Source of the DNA: JBBDNV01 sp040877415 | GTDB taxonomy: Bacteria > Planctomycetota > Planctomycetia > Pirellulales > PALSA-1355 | Direction of reading: 5' to 3' | Assembly: GCA_040877415.1 (NCBI GenBank) | Contig: JBBDNV010000192.1 | Span: 1-52,321 of the forward strand | DNA: 52,321 bases | The notes under the pieces: model-generated | The model's database searches: none | What the model saw: only the letters and a program-made list of their open reading frames with translations | Told to the model about the DNA's origin: nothing | Part shown: piece by piece, positions 1 through 11,812 of the stretch | How positions within the stretch are numbered: position 1 is the first letter of the stretch | How the letters are laid out: each line of letters opens with the position of its first letter | Made by a program: the position numbers and the translations under genes

Positions 1-24
1 ACCCACTGAAAACCCACGCCTTTT

Positions 25-147
25 CACGGCGCACAAAGGGGACATTCTACTTTTTTACGGCATAAAGCGTTTAGTGATAACGACTTGCTGGACCATGGCA
101 GCCCACACGGGCAATCAAAAAGTAGAATGTCCCCTTTTTCGCGCCGT
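25..147. repeat. REP-like inverted repeat at the 3' end of the MFS gene
   Basis: Two arms, about 25-55 and 117-147, are reverse complements of each other over roughly 31 bases with two mismatches; the shared core reads AAAGGGGACATTCTACTTTTT. About 60 bases separate the arms. The right arm encodes the last residues of the MFS protein and its stop codon. The core resembles the small palindromic elements mobilised by REP-associated tyrosine transposases; no transposase gene is present here. A degenerate relative (AAAAAGGGGACGTAGAC) is seen near 37873. Confidence 0.75.
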
Positions 148-1467
148 GGCTGACGCGTCGTCGGGAATCTTTTTGTTGGCATCGACCGCGAGCCAGCAGC
201 ATGCGCCGACCATGAGCACGGCCGCGTACACGTAAAACGCCGGGTCCCACTGCGCGCGGCCCACGTAGCCCTGCTCGTGCATCCAATCGACGAAGCGGCC
301 CAGGAAAACGCTGGAGACGGTCGCGCCCGGCACGCCCATCGAGTTCATCAGGCCGAACACCACGCCCAGGTGCGCTCCGCCGATCTCGGTGGTCACGGTC
401 CAGAACGTGGCCTGCTGCGAAACGGCCGCCATGAAGGCCACCGAAGCCCAGATGCTGGCCGCCCAGGCACTCTCGCAGTGCATGCTGATCACCAGCGCCA
501 CGGCCGCGGCGGTCGTTCCCAGAAATCCGTACGCGCGAAAGCGGGCCGGATGAAAGTTCGTGATTCGTCCCAGGTAGTCGTTGATAAACCCGCTCGCGAA
601 ACAGCCGACGGCCGCTCCGGCCAGCACCACCGTCGACATCTGTCCGGCGACGAGCGGGCTGACCGCGCGGCCCTGCTCCAGATACGTGGGATACCAGCCC
701 ATGAACATGTAGGACAGAAACGACGAACAGGTTTGCAGCGTGCCCAAGAGCCAGATGTTGCTGCTCGAAAGGATCACGCGCCAAGGGATGGCCGGATAGT
801 GGTCGGCGGAGTGTCGCGGCGGCGCGCCGGCGGCGATCAGGGCCCGTTCGGCGTCGTTGGTGCGCGATTGATCGGCGGGATCGTCGCGAAACAGCGCGTA
901 AAACGCGGCGGCCCAAGCCACGCCCAGCAGGCTGAAGGCGACGAACGTCCACCGCCAGCCGATGCCCACGATCAAGTAAGCGGTGATCACTGGCGCCAGC
1001 GCCCCGCCCACTTGCGCCGACGTGATGACGATGCCCTGGGCTCCGCCGCGCTCGCGGCGCGGGAACCAGCGGGAAATGACGCGGGCCACGTTGGGATACG
1101 CGCCCGCTTCTCCGGCCCCGAACAAGAATCGCACGGTCACGAGCATCACCAGTCCGGTGGCGGCGCCGGTCAAGGCGGTAAACAGCGACCACCAGATGAC
1201 GATCCTCGCCAGCACGCCCCGCGAGCCAAAACGGTCGCCCCAGCGTCCGGTCGGCACCTCGAACAGGCCGTAAGCGATCGTAAATGCGCCCAGCGCGTAG
1301 CCGAATTGCGTCTTGGTGAGCCCGAGGTCTCGTTGGATCGACACGGCCGCCTGGCCGATGCAGACGCGATCGAGATACAGCACGAAGGCCAGCGAGCCGA
1401 GCAATCCCAGCACGCCATAGCGCGTGCGCGTCGGCGGCGCCTCAATATTTTCTCGCAGCGAGCTCAC
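115..1467 (-). CDS. MFS transporter, anion:cation symporter type
   Basis: A 450-residue polytopic membrane protein of the major facilitator superfamily, probably an importer of an organic acid or sugar acid. It carries the usual MFS signature between the first helices (YLDRVCIG, then a loop with GRWGDRFGSR near residue 80), and about 12 hydrophobic segments, most like the anion:cation symporter (ACS) subfamily. The open frame extends upstream to 1872 but that part is antisense to the neighbouring hydrolase; the GTG at 1467 (protein starts MSSLRENIEA) is the most sensible start and gives the normal family length. It lies 85 bases downstream of the dimethylformamidase-like gene on the same strand, suggesting co-transcription and uptake of that enzyme's substrate. 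The last residues (RGHSTF) come from a REP-like repeat arm. Confidence 0.85.
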   Translation of the reverse strand: MSSLRENIEAPPTRTRYGVLGLLGSLAFVLYLDRVCIGQAAVSIQRDLGLTKTQFGYALGAFTIAYGLFEVPTGRWGDRFGSRGVLARIVIWWSLFTALTGAATGLVMLVTVRFLFGAGEAGAYPNVARVISRWFPRRERGGAQGIVITSAQVGGALAPVITAYLIVGIGWRWTFVAFSLLGVAWAAAFYALFRDDPADQSRTNDAERALIAAGAPPRHSADHYPAIPWRVILSSSNIWLLGTLQTCSSFLSYMFMGWYPTYLEQGRAVSPLVAGQMSTVVLAGAAVGCFASGFINDYLGRITNFHPARFRAYGFLGTTAAAVALVISMHCESAWAASIWASVAFMAAVSQQATFWTVTTEIGGAHLGVVFGLMNSMGVPGATVSSVFLGRFVDWMHEQGYVGRAQWDPAFYVYAAVLMVGACCWLAVDANKKIPDDASATARKRGHSTF

Positions 1468-1552
1468 GAACGCGGAGTGTAAAGCAACCCCGCCAGCCGA
1501 GCAACCGAAAACCGACGCTTGCGGTTTTTCACAAGAGTTGCACAAGCGCGCC

Positions 1553-3136
1553 CTACTGCGCAAACCGCCGCAGCACGTTGGCCGTGATGCGCGACACGGC
1601 GGCGTCGACCAGGATGCTCGTGACCCAACAAATCGATCCGACGGAAAAAACCGCGCCGCCGCTTTCAGATTGGAAATGCACCATGTCGGCCCCGCCGTCG
1701 TCGGGATTGAGCCCCTTGGCCAGGTGCTCGATGCCCGCGGGCGAGCTGGGCGAGATCTTGTCGGTCTCGTGGCCGCTCGCTCCGCCGGGGATCCGCTCGT
1801 GCAGGCTCTTTTCGCCGAACACGTCGCCGGCCGCCAGGCCCGTGCCGGCGAAAGCCCAATGATCGGCCGCAATCACGCGATACGGCGCGGCGGTCATCAC
1901 TCCGGCCTCGGTGTACACGACGCCCAGCAAGTGGGCTTCCGACTCGACGCGCATGCCGAAACGGCTTTCGTAGCGGGCCGCCTCGGCTTTGAGCTTCCGG
2001 TTGTCGCCGTTGTGCACGATCATCGTGGCGGGGTCTGGAAACGTCACTTCGCAGTTCAGGCCGTTGCCGCCCAGGTAAACGAGGCGTCCGCCGCGCTCGA
2101 ACACCCAGCGCTTGACCGACTCGTACATCTCGCGCGACCAGTATTCCGGATGCGTGCTGGCCACGAGCACGCGATAGGCGTCCAGGTCGAGCTGGCCGGC
2201 GTGCAGTTGCGTTTCAGCGTACAGGTCGTGGGCAAATCCCTCGCGTTCCATCCAGCCCAACAGCCGCCATTCGGCCGGCGCCACGTGGCAGGCCGCCCGG
2301 CCTTCGATCGGGTCGGTGATCGCCACGTGCTCGGGAACGTGATTGATCGGCTCGGGCCGATCGAATGACAGCGGCGCATACTGCTCGGCGTTCCATGTGC
2401 CGAATTCGGGATCCTGGTAGCGGGCCAGTTCGGCCCGGGCGTTCACCGTCGGCGTCGGCGGCATCTTGTCGGCGTGGATGTAGTTGCTGCGGCCGCCGAA
2501 ATTGTTGTAGGCGTTCCACGTGATGTTCGCAGCCAACACCGCGATCTTGGCCGCGGGCCGCGCGGGCGCGACGATCCAGGGGAACGCAAAGAACCGTCCG
2601 CTTTCGGTCCGGGCGTGAAAATAGTACAGCCCGCTGCGCTCGGGCGCCGTCACCATTTGATGATGCTGCCCGCTGCCGTAGCCGACCTTGTTCCACTCGA
2701 CCCCCGTTTGCGTGTAATCGCCGTCGGGCGTGATTTGCATCGTGGCCAGCGGTCCGTGCTCGTCGAACCAGCCGATCTTTGCCGCCGGCTCCTTCCGCCA
2801 GCCGTAGCGCACGAGCTCGATCTTGTACGGCTCGACCGCATGGACGCGAAACTCCGCCTTCTCGCCCGAGCGAACCCATTTGGGCCAGGCGTAGCCCAAG
2901 AGGCCGTCCGAGAGCAATCGAAACTGGTGCGGCTGGCCGGCCAGCTTCACCCGCACGCGTTTCGCCCCGTAGCCCGGCTTGGCGAGCGTGACCCGGTACG
3001 TGCCGGGCCCGATGTCAGCATACACGGCGCCCGAGGCCCGCGAGCGCGTTTCGACCGACGCCTGCGCATCCTCGAATTCCAACAGCACGTCGGCCAGGGC
3101 GACGTATCGTTCATCGCTGACGTATCCGACCAGCAT
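1553..3136 (-). CDS. N,N-dimethylformamidase large-subunit-like hydrolase
   Basis: A 527-residue protein resembling the large (beta) subunit of N,N-dimethylformamidase. An N-terminal beta-rich region (about 1-190) precedes the catalytic-type domain. Visible conserved elements are AYNNFGGRSNY (tyrosines near 210 and 219) and THPEYW (His329, Glu331, Tyr332); in the characterised enzyme a mononuclear iron is held by two tyrosines and a glutamate, with a neighbouring histidine, and these residues are good counterparts. The ATG at 3136 was chosen because AAGGA lies about 10 bases upstream; a GTG at 3145 would overlap that site. No small DMFase subunit gene is nearby, so the real substrate may be another amide or lactam. 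It is divergent from the enolase-superfamily gene and upstream of an MFS carrier. Confidence 0.75.
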   Translation of the reverse strand: MLVGYVSDERYVALADVLLEFEDAQASVETRSRASGAVYADIGPGTYRVTLAKPGYGAKRVRVKLAGQPHQFRLLSDGLLGYAWPKWVRSGEKAEFRVHAVEPYKIELVRYGWRKEPAAKIGWFDEHGPLATMQITPDGDYTQTGVEWNKVGYGSGQHHQMVTAPERSGLYYFHARTESGRFFAFPWIVAPARPAAKIAVLAANITWNAYNNFGGRSNYIHADKMPPTPTVNARAELARYQDPEFGTWNAEQYAPLSFDRPEPINHVPEHVAITDPIEGRAACHVAPAEWRLLGWMEREGFAHDLYAETQLHAGQLDLDAYRVLVASTHPEYWSREMYESVKRWVFERGGRLVYLGGNGLNCEVTFPDPATMIVHNGDNRKLKAEAARYESRFGMRVESEAHLLGVVYTEAGVMTAAPYRVIAADHWAFAGTGLAAGDVFGEKSLHERIPGGASGHETDKISPSSPAGIEHLAKGLNPDDGGADMVHFQSESGGAVFSVGSICWVTSILVDAAVSRITANVLRRFAQ

Positions 3137-3167
3137 CGATGGCACATCCTTCGACCGGGTTAAAACA

Positions 3168-3262
3168 GTTTTTTACCACCAAGGCACGAACAACACCAAT
3201 TAAAAAGTCCGAATCGATTCTTTGCATTCCTCGTCGTGCTCGTCGTGCCGTCGTGGTAAAAC
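3168..3262. repeat. Imperfect inverted repeat between divergent genes
   Basis: Arms at about 3168-3196 (GTTTTTTACCACCAAGGCAC...) and 3235-3262 (...GTGCCGTCGTGGTAAAAC) are imperfect reverse complements over about 26 bases. It lies in the divergent promoter region of the hydrolase and the enolase-superfamily gene. A similar word (GGCCACAGAGGCACG) occurs at about 40900. It is probably a dispersed intergenic repeat, not an operator. Confidence 0.6.
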
Positions 3263-3303
3263 TTGTCTGACGGATCCACTAGAAAAATCGCGCGGTCCGA
3301 CCC

Positions 3304-4422
3304 ATGAAAATCACGCGCATCGAAACCTACCCGGTCCAGATTCCCATCAAGTCCGAACGGCGGATGATCAGCTCGCTGGGGGAGCACACGGTTTCCCGCT
3401 ATCTGCTCGTGCGGCTTTTTACCGACCAGGGCATCGAGGGGGCCGGCGAGGCGACGACGTCGGCACGCTGGAGCGGCGAAACCGTGTGGGGAGCCCAGGC
3501 GCTCGTCGAGCGCGTGCTCGCGCCGCGCTTGATCGGCTGCGATCCGGCGGATATCGACGCGATCGACCGGCTCTTGGACACGCTCGCCGCGCACAACTGG
3601 TTCGCCAAAAGCGCCGTCGAAATGGCCTGCTGGGACATTTTGGGCAAGGCCGCCGGCAAACCGGTCTATGAGCTGTTGGGCGGAGCCGTGCGGCCGCTCG
3701 CGGTTCGCAGCCGCTACAGCATGGGAGCTTATGAGCCCGAGCATGCGGCCAACCGCGCCCAAGAACTGGTCGCCGAAGGTTTCACGACGATCAAAGTCAA
3801 GGTCGGACGCGAGCCCGCATCCGACGTGGCCCGAGTCCGCGCCGTGCGCGCCGCGATCGGCCCGGAAATCGAGCTGACGATCGACGCCAATTGCGGCTGG
3901 GACGCCGACACGGCGATCCGCTGCGTCGGCGAGCTGGCCGACTGCAATCTGGCGCTCAATGAGCAGCCGACGCCCGATGGCGATTACGCGGCACTGGCCC
4001 GCGTGCGGCGCGAAACCGACGTCCCCGTGATGGCCGACGACATGTGCTTCAATCTCGTCCACGCCCGGGAGCTGGTGCGCAACGACTGCTGCGACGTGAT
4101 CAGCGTCTACCCGGGCAAGCAGGGGGGCATTCGCAAGGCCAAACAGATCGTCGACTTCGCCGCTGCGCACGGCGTGGCCTGCTCGATCGGCTCGAACCTC
4201 GAATTGGACGTGGCCACGGCCGCCATGGCCCATCTGGTGGTGGCCTGCCCGAACATGCAGATCGAAAAATATCCCGGCGACATGCTGGGCGCCGATTATC
4301 ACGAAATTCGCGTCGCCAAAAACCCGGTGCACATCGACGGTCCCATCACGACCATTACCGACCGGCCGGGCCTGGGCGTCGAAGTCGATTGGCAACTGGT
4401 TCGCCGCTGCCGCTGCGAGTGA
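3304..4422 (+). CDS. Mandelate racemase/muconate lactonizing enzyme family protein
   Basis: A 372-residue enolase-superfamily enzyme, expected to abstract an alpha-proton from a carboxylate and give epimerisation, cycloisomerisation or dehydration. The barrel residues are intact: KVKVG with Lys164/Lys166, metal ligands Asp194, Glu220 and Asp245, and Lys272 in PGKQGG. A lysine at this last position places it in the MLE subgroup (muconate cycloisomerases, dipeptide epimerases, o-succinylbenzoate synthases) rather than with mandelate racemase or sugar acid dehydratases, which use histidine. Exact substrate cannot be told. It is divergent from the dimethylformamidase-like gene and MFS carrier; together they may form a small catabolic unit. 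The ATG at 3304 matches the family N-terminus (MKITRIETYP). Confidence 0.9.
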   Translation: MKITRIETYPVQIPIKSERRMISSLGEHTVSRYLLVRLFTDQGIEGAGEATTSARWSGETVWGAQALVERVLAPRLIGCDPADIDAIDRLLDTLAAHNWFAKSAVEMACWDILGKAAGKPVYELLGGAVRPLAVRSRYSMGAYEPEHAANRAQELVAEGFTTIKVKVGREPASDVARVRAVRAAIGPEIELTIDANCGWDADTAIRCVGELADCNLALNEQPTPDGDYAALARVRRETDVPVMADDMCFNLVHARELVRNDCCDVISVYPGKQGGIRKAKQIVDFAAAHGVACSIGSNLELDVATAAMAHLVVACPNMQIEKYPGDMLGADYHEIRVAKNPVHIDGPITTITDRPGLGVEVDWQLVRRCRCE

Positions 4423-4432
4423 TCCCAATACT

Positions 4433-4508
4433 AGCCCGAAGCGCCAGCGAGGGTGCGCGACTATTGACGAACCGACACTCTCTCGCTCCCTCGCTGGCGC
4501 TTCGGGCT
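4433..4508. terminator. Perfect long hairpin between convergent genes
   Basis: A 21-base perfect inverted repeat, AGCCCGAAGCGCCAGCGAGGG at 4433-4453 and its complement at 4488-4508, lies in the 90-base gap between the convergent enolase-superfamily and DUF1501 genes. It could terminate transcription from both sides; the sequence also looks like a dispersed planctomycete REP unit. No T-run follows, so the terminator role is inference. Confidence 0.6.
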
Positions 4509-4512
4509 GGTG

Positions 4513-5949
4513 TCACCCCAGCAGCTCGCTCACCACGCGGCAGGGGCGGTTGTCGGTGAGCTTCTGCTCCTGGGCGTTGTAGTGAAACACCAGGCGATTG
4601 TGGTCCATGCCGAACAGGTGCAGAAGCGTGGCCTGGTAATCGTTGGGGCTTACTGGGTCGACGGCCGCTTTGTGGCCGAACTCGTCGGTCTGGCCGTAGG
4701 CCATGCCCCCTTTGATGCCGCCGCCGGCCAGCCACATGCTGAAACCCTGGCCGTTGTGATCGCGGCCGCATTTTTCGCCTTCGCCTTCAGTGACCGGCAG
4801 CCGCCCAATTTCGCCGCCCCAGTGCACCAGGGTCGTATCCAAAAGGCCGCGGCTTTTGAGATCCTGGACCAGGCCCGCCGAGGGCTTGTCGGTGCGGCGG
4901 CAGATGCCCGGCAGCGTCGATCGTATGTCGTTGTGGTTGTCCCACGGCTGGCCGCCCAGGAAAAGTTGCACGAAGCGGACGCCCCGCTCGACCAGCCGCC
5001 GCGCAAGCAAGCAGCGCGTGCCATACTCGGCCGTGGCTTCATCGTCCAGCCCGTAAAGTTTTCTCGTCGCTTCGCTTTCGCCCGAAATGTCGAGCGCTTC
5101 CTTGGCCGCCGATTGCATCCGCGCGGCCAACTCGTAGCTGGCGATCCGCGCCTCGAGATCGGCCTCGCCCGGATGACGCGCCAAATGCATGTGGTTCAAT
5201 TCGGCCAAAAGCTCCAGGTTCTGGCTCTGCCCCAGCCCGCGCAAATGGGCGGGCGGCTCGAGATTCAAGATCCGCGGCTCCTTCGGCCGGATGACCGTGC
5301 CCTGATACAAAGGCGGCAGCCAGCCGTTCGACCAATTGAGCACCCCGTCCACCGGATGACCGCCCGGATCGCTCAAAACGACGTAGGCCGGCAGGCCCTG
5401 GCTTTCCGATCCTAGCGCATACGTGAGCCACGACCCGAGCGCCGGGCGGCCGGGCTGCGGCTTGCCGGTGTTCATGAACCGGATCGAAGGTTCGTGCCCG
5501 TTGATGTCGGTGTGCATCGAACGAACGACGGCCATGTCGTCGACGATCCCGGCGATGTGCGGCAACAGCTCCGAAACCTCGGTGCCGCACTGGCCGTGTT
5601 TGGCAAACTTCCACGGGCTGCCGAAGAGCTTCTTGCTGGCCCGGTTCTTGAAGCTGTAGACGACTTCGCCTTGATAGTCGGTGCCGCTGTGCCTGGTGAG
5701 CTCGGGCTTGGGATCGAACAGGTCGACGTGGCTCGGTCCGCCGTGCATGAACAGCGAGATCATGGCCCGGGCTTTTGGCGGCGCGTGGGGCGGCTTGGGC
5801 GCCAGATCGAAGGCGGGATTCTGCCTGGGAACGTGCGGCGCGGCCAGCAGGTTGTCATCTCGCAGTAAGCACGCCAGCGCCACGCTGCCCATGCCCAGGG
5901 CGCTCGTGGCCAGAAACTCGCGACGCGTGCGATAGCCGTGCGGCAACAT
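4513..5949 (-). CDS. DUF1501 family protein, Tat-exported (copy 1)
   Basis: A 478-residue member of DUF1501, a planctomycete-expanded family distantly related to alkaline-phosphatase-fold sulfatases; the biochemical role is unknown. A twin-arginine signal is visible at the N-terminus (TRREFLATSALG, residues 8-19) followed by a hydrophobic stretch, so the protein should be exported folded. Family landmarks are MHGGPSHVDLFDPKP, HGQCGTEVSELLPH, a GGQPWDNH segment and WGGEIGR. The ATG at 5949 is preferred over upstream in-frame starts because it begins 11 bases after the PSD1 gene's stop and puts the Tat signal at residue 9. It forms an operon with that gene, the standard arrangement for the family. 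Confidence 0.9.
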   Translation of the reverse strand: MLPHGYRTRREFLATSALGMGSVALACLLRDDNLLAAPHVPRQNPAFDLAPKPPHAPPKARAMISLFMHGGPSHVDLFDPKPELTRHSGTDYQGEVVYSFKNRASKKLFGSPWKFAKHGQCGTEVSELLPHIAGIVDDMAVVRSMHTDINGHEPSIRFMNTGKPQPGRPALGSWLTYALGSESQGLPAYVVLSDPGGHPVDGVLNWSNGWLPPLYQGTVIRPKEPRILNLEPPAHLRGLGQSQNLELLAELNHMHLARHPGEADLEARIASYELAARMQSAAKEALDISGESEATRKLYGLDDEATAEYGTRCLLARRLVERGVRFVQLFLGGQPWDNHNDIRSTLPGICRRTDKPSAGLVQDLKSRGLLDTTLVHWGGEIGRLPVTEGEGEKCGRDHNGQGFSMWLAGGGIKGGMAYGQTDEFGHKAAVDPVSPNDYQATLLHLFGMDHNRLVFHYNAQEQKLTDNRPCRVVSELLG

Positions 5950-5960
5950 CGGGCGGATCC

Positions 5961-8600
5961 TTATTCGACGTACAAAAACTCGTTCGTGCTCAAGAGCACC
6001 TGGCACAAGTTCACGAGCGGATCGACGGTCTTAAGGTCGGCGGCGCTTGGTGCGGCCGGCGGCTTTTCGGCCCCCGCGGCGACTGCCGGGGCCGGCGGTG
6101 GAGCCGGACTTGTCTGAGCGGCCAGAAACGCCAGCGCCCGCTCCAATTCGCGCGCGTCGGGCGCGCGGCCGAAGGCCAATTGCCAGGCGGTTTGCACCTG
6201 GCGGCCGGGATCGCCCGCGGCTTCCTTGCGAATGCGCGCGGCGAAGTAGCCGGCCTGCCCGAGGATGAAGTCGCTGTTCATCAACAAGAGCGATTGCGTG
6301 GCCACGGTCGACACGACGCGTCGCTCGCAATTGGTTTCCATCACCGGCTGGTCGAAGACGTGCAGCATGGCCAACGGCTGGCTGCGGCGCACTTGCACGT
6401 AAAGGCCGCGGCGAAACGCCTCGTGGCCGGGGGGCACTTCCGATCCGGCCGCCGGCGCGTCGACGCCGACCACGATCTGGCCGACCGCGTCTTCCTTCAC
6501 CGGCACCGGCGGACCGAACATCTTGAGATTCACTACGCCGCTGGTCGCCAGAATCCGATCGCGCAGCGTCTCGGCGTCGAGCCGCCGCACCGGCATCCGC
6601 CAGTAGAGACGATCGTCGGGGTCAATCGCCGCGTTTCGCTCGTCGCGCGCCGAGCTTTGGCGATAGGCCGTGGAGGTCATGATCAACTTGTGCAGCCGCT
6701 TGAGCTTCCAGCCCCCCTCGACAAGATCGCGCGCGAGCCAGTCGAGCAACTCGGGATGCGTGGGCGCTTCGCCCGTCGTGCCGAAATCGGCCGGGGTGTT
6801 CACCAATCCGCGGCCAAAATGATGCATCCACACGCGATTCGCCAGCACCCGGGCCGTGAGCGGATTCTGCGGGCCTGTGATCCAGCGCGCCAGCGCCAGC
6901 CGGCGTCCCGAAGTGGGAAGCCCCCGATCGTCCGGCGCGATTTCGAGCCGCTCGCCCGGCGGCGCGCAAACGGTCAGGCCGCCCGGGGCGATTTCCTCCG
7001 CGGGCTGGCGATGATCGCCGCGGTGGAACAGCAACGTCGCCGGCAAGTTGCCGGGCACCTCGTTGAGCACCGGCACGAAGTCCTGGAACGGTGTTTTCGC
7101 CATGATGGCCGCGATTTGGGCGTCGATCTTTTTCAACTCTTCGGCCGCCTTGGGAATGTATTGATACAGCACGCCGGGCGAGATGTTGACGCTCGGATTC
7201 AATTCCAACAGCCGCTTCTGCTCGGGCGTCCGCTTGTCGTCGGGCGTCTTGTAGGCCAATCGCAATGCGCCTTGCAGCTCCTCGTCGTACTTGGCCAACT
7301 CCTGCTCGAGCGCCTCCTCCATGTAGGCGGCTTCTTTGGCCGCGCGCTCGCCGCGCACCTTGGCCGCCTCGGCGTCGACTTCGGCCGCCTTGGCCCGATC
7401 GGCGTCGGTCCACAGCGAGACGAGACGCTCCGGCGGCGTGCGCCACTTTTTCCAGTCGTAGGCCGGCTCGAACACGGCGCGGAGCCGGTAATAATCGGCC
7501 TGCGGAATCGGGTCGTAGCGATGGTCGTGACATTGAGCGCAGCCGACGCTTAAGCCCAACAGCGACGTGGCGACGATCTTGATCGTGTCGGCCATCACCT
7601 GGTTGCGCGCCAGATCCTGATCGATGCCGCCGGTGGCGGTGCCGTCGGCCGCCATTCGCAGAAAGCCGGTGGCCGAAAGCTTGTCGATCTTCTCGGGCGT
7701 GAGGTGCGCGGGATCGCCGTCCGTGAGCTCGTCGCCGGCCAGTTGTTCGGTGATGAACTCGTCCAGCGGCTTGTCGGCGCCCAGCGCGCGAACCACGTAG
7801 TCGCGGTACTTGTAGGCAAAGGGGCGCACCGTGTCGTCCGCCGCGTAGCCGTCGCTGTCGGCATAGCCCGCCACGTCCAGCCAATAACGGCCCCACCGCT
7901 CGCCGTAGTGCGGCGAATCGAGCAAGCGGTCGATGGCCCGTTCGTAGGCTTGCGGATCGGTATCGGCCAGGAAATGGGCCAGCTCTTCGCGGCTGGGCGG
8001 CAAGCCAATCAAATCGAAATACGCCCGCCTCAAGAGCACCGCGCGGGGCGCATCGGGTGAGAACGCCAATCCCTTCTCGCGCAGCGTGCCGGCCAGAAAC
8101 GCGTCAATCGGCGTGCGCAAGCGGTCGCTGGACGTGAAACTGGGGATCGGCACGCTCTTAGGAATCGGCTGAAACGACCAGAACGCGCGTTCCTCGGGGG
8201 TGATTGCCAAGCCGGGGTCGAGCGTCTCGGGCTCCTCGCGGGCGGTCGCCGCGCCCGCGTCGATCCAATCGCCGATGAGGGCCACTTCGGCGGGCGTCAA
8301 CTTGCGGTCCGTGGGCGGCATCTCGCCGGCTCGGACGCGCTGGTAAAGCAAGCTCTCCTGGCGATTTCCCGGCACGATGGCCGGGCCCGATTCGCCGCCG
8401 GCGGCGATCAGCCGCCGTAAGCGCAGATCGAGATCCCCCTTGGTTTCGCCCTCGCCGCCGTGGCAGCGGAAGCAATTGGCCTTCAGAATCGGGCGGACGT
8501 GTTGCTCGTAGGTCAGCTTTCCGCCCGTATCGTCGGCCCGCGCCCAAGGTGCTCGTGCGACGAGACATGCGAACAGAACCAGCCAAACGGTGCGGTTCAT
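5961..8600 (-). CDS. PSCyt1-PSCyt2-PSD1 cytochrome-like protein (copy 1)
   Basis: An 878-residue exported planctomycete protein with the full architecture: signal peptide (residues 1-23, ending ARA-DD), an N-terminal PSCyt1 haem-binding-type domain with C43-F-R-C46-H47, a PSCyt2 (DUF1549) domain with a second motif C354-A-Q-C357-H358 followed by DHRYDP, a long charged helical stretch (about 390-480), and the C-terminal PSD1 (DUF1553) domain with NPLTARVLANRVW and STAYRQSS. The two CxxCH motifs are compatible with covalent haem, but the function is unproven. An in-frame extension to 8756 exists; the ATG at 8600 gives a clean signal peptide. It is followed at once by its DUF1501 partner. Confidence 0.9.
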   Translation of the reverse strand: MNRTVWLVLFACLVARAPWARADDTGGKLTYEQHVRPILKANCFRCHGGEGETKGDLDLRLRRLIAAGGESGPAIVPGNRQESLLYQRVRAGEMPPTDRKLTPAEVALIGDWIDAGAATAREEPETLDPGLAITPEERAFWSFQPIPKSVPIPSFTSSDRLRTPIDAFLAGTLREKGLAFSPDAPRAVLLRRAYFDLIGLPPSREELAHFLADTDPQAYERAIDRLLDSPHYGERWGRYWLDVAGYADSDGYAADDTVRPFAYKYRDYVVRALGADKPLDEFITEQLAGDELTDGDPAHLTPEKIDKLSATGFLRMAADGTATGGIDQDLARNQVMADTIKIVATSLLGLSVGCAQCHDHRYDPIPQADYYRLRAVFEPAYDWKKWRTPPERLVSLWTDADRAKAAEVDAEAAKVRGERAAKEAAYMEEALEQELAKYDEELQGALRLAYKTPDDKRTPEQKRLLELNPSVNISPGVLYQYIPKAAEELKKIDAQIAAIMAKTPFQDFVPVLNEVPGNLPATLLFHRGDHRQPAEEIAPGGLTVCAPPGERLEIAPDDRGLPTSGRRLALARWITGPQNPLTARVLANRVWMHHFGRGLVNTPADFGTTGEAPTHPELLDWLARDLVEGGWKLKRLHKLIMTSTAYRQSSARDERNAAIDPDDRLYWRMPVRRLDAETLRDRILATSGVVNLKMFGPPVPVKEDAVGQIVVGVDAPAAGSEVPPGHEAFRRGLYVQVRRSQPLAMLHVFDQPVMETNCERRVVSTVATQSLLLMNSDFILGQAGYFAARIRKEAAGDPGRQVQTAWQLAFGRAPDARELERALAFLAAQTSPAPPPAPAVAAGAEKPPAAPSAADLKTVDPLVNLCQVLLSTNEFLYVE

Positions 8601-8903
8601 TGCCGGATAGCTCGGAGAGTTTTGATGCGATCGCTGGGGCGGGGTGGAGGGCGACTTCGGGCAGGAGTCGCCATTGTAACGCGGGGCCGAGCCGCGGAAT
8701 ACCGCGCGGGGTGGGGTTTTTGGTGCGTCAAGAACAAAATTGCTTGCAATCGACAAAAAAATGGTTAGACTGCGTTCAATTAATTACAGTGCATATACAC
8801 TTGCCGTCAACCAGAGGCCGTTCCGGCTGCCGCAGCACGACCCAAAGTGATCGATGCCGTGAAGGCGACTGAACCCGACCTAACGTGGGCGGCTCAGGCG
8901 TTT
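8601..8903. other. Intergenic region upstream of the first PSD1 operon
   Basis: About 300 bases separate the start of the PSD1 gene from the end of the Ca2+-ATPase gene; both are on the minus strand. No coding frame is convincing. An AT-rich patch at about 8725-8800 stands out from the GC-rich surroundings and is the likely minus-strand promoter region, but no clear -35/-10 or sigma54 pair could be assigned, and no terminator hairpin was seen. Confidence 0.5.
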
Positions 8904-11675
<2,772 letters not shown>

Positions 11676-11812
11676 GCCGGTCGATCACTTTCTTTCCATG
11701 GATCGGCGAATCGGGGGCAGACAACCTCGCCCGGGGCGCGATAGACTGACATTGCACGTCCTAGCGCCCGAATTGTACCGCACCAGGAGCCGCTCGCGGG
11801 CGGCATTTCACG

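Noticed and set aside
11676..11812. A sigma54 promoter between the Ca2+-ATPase and globin kinase genes
   Set aside because: Words such as GGGCGCTAGGACGTGC do not keep the invariant GG and GC at the required spacing, so no site was called.
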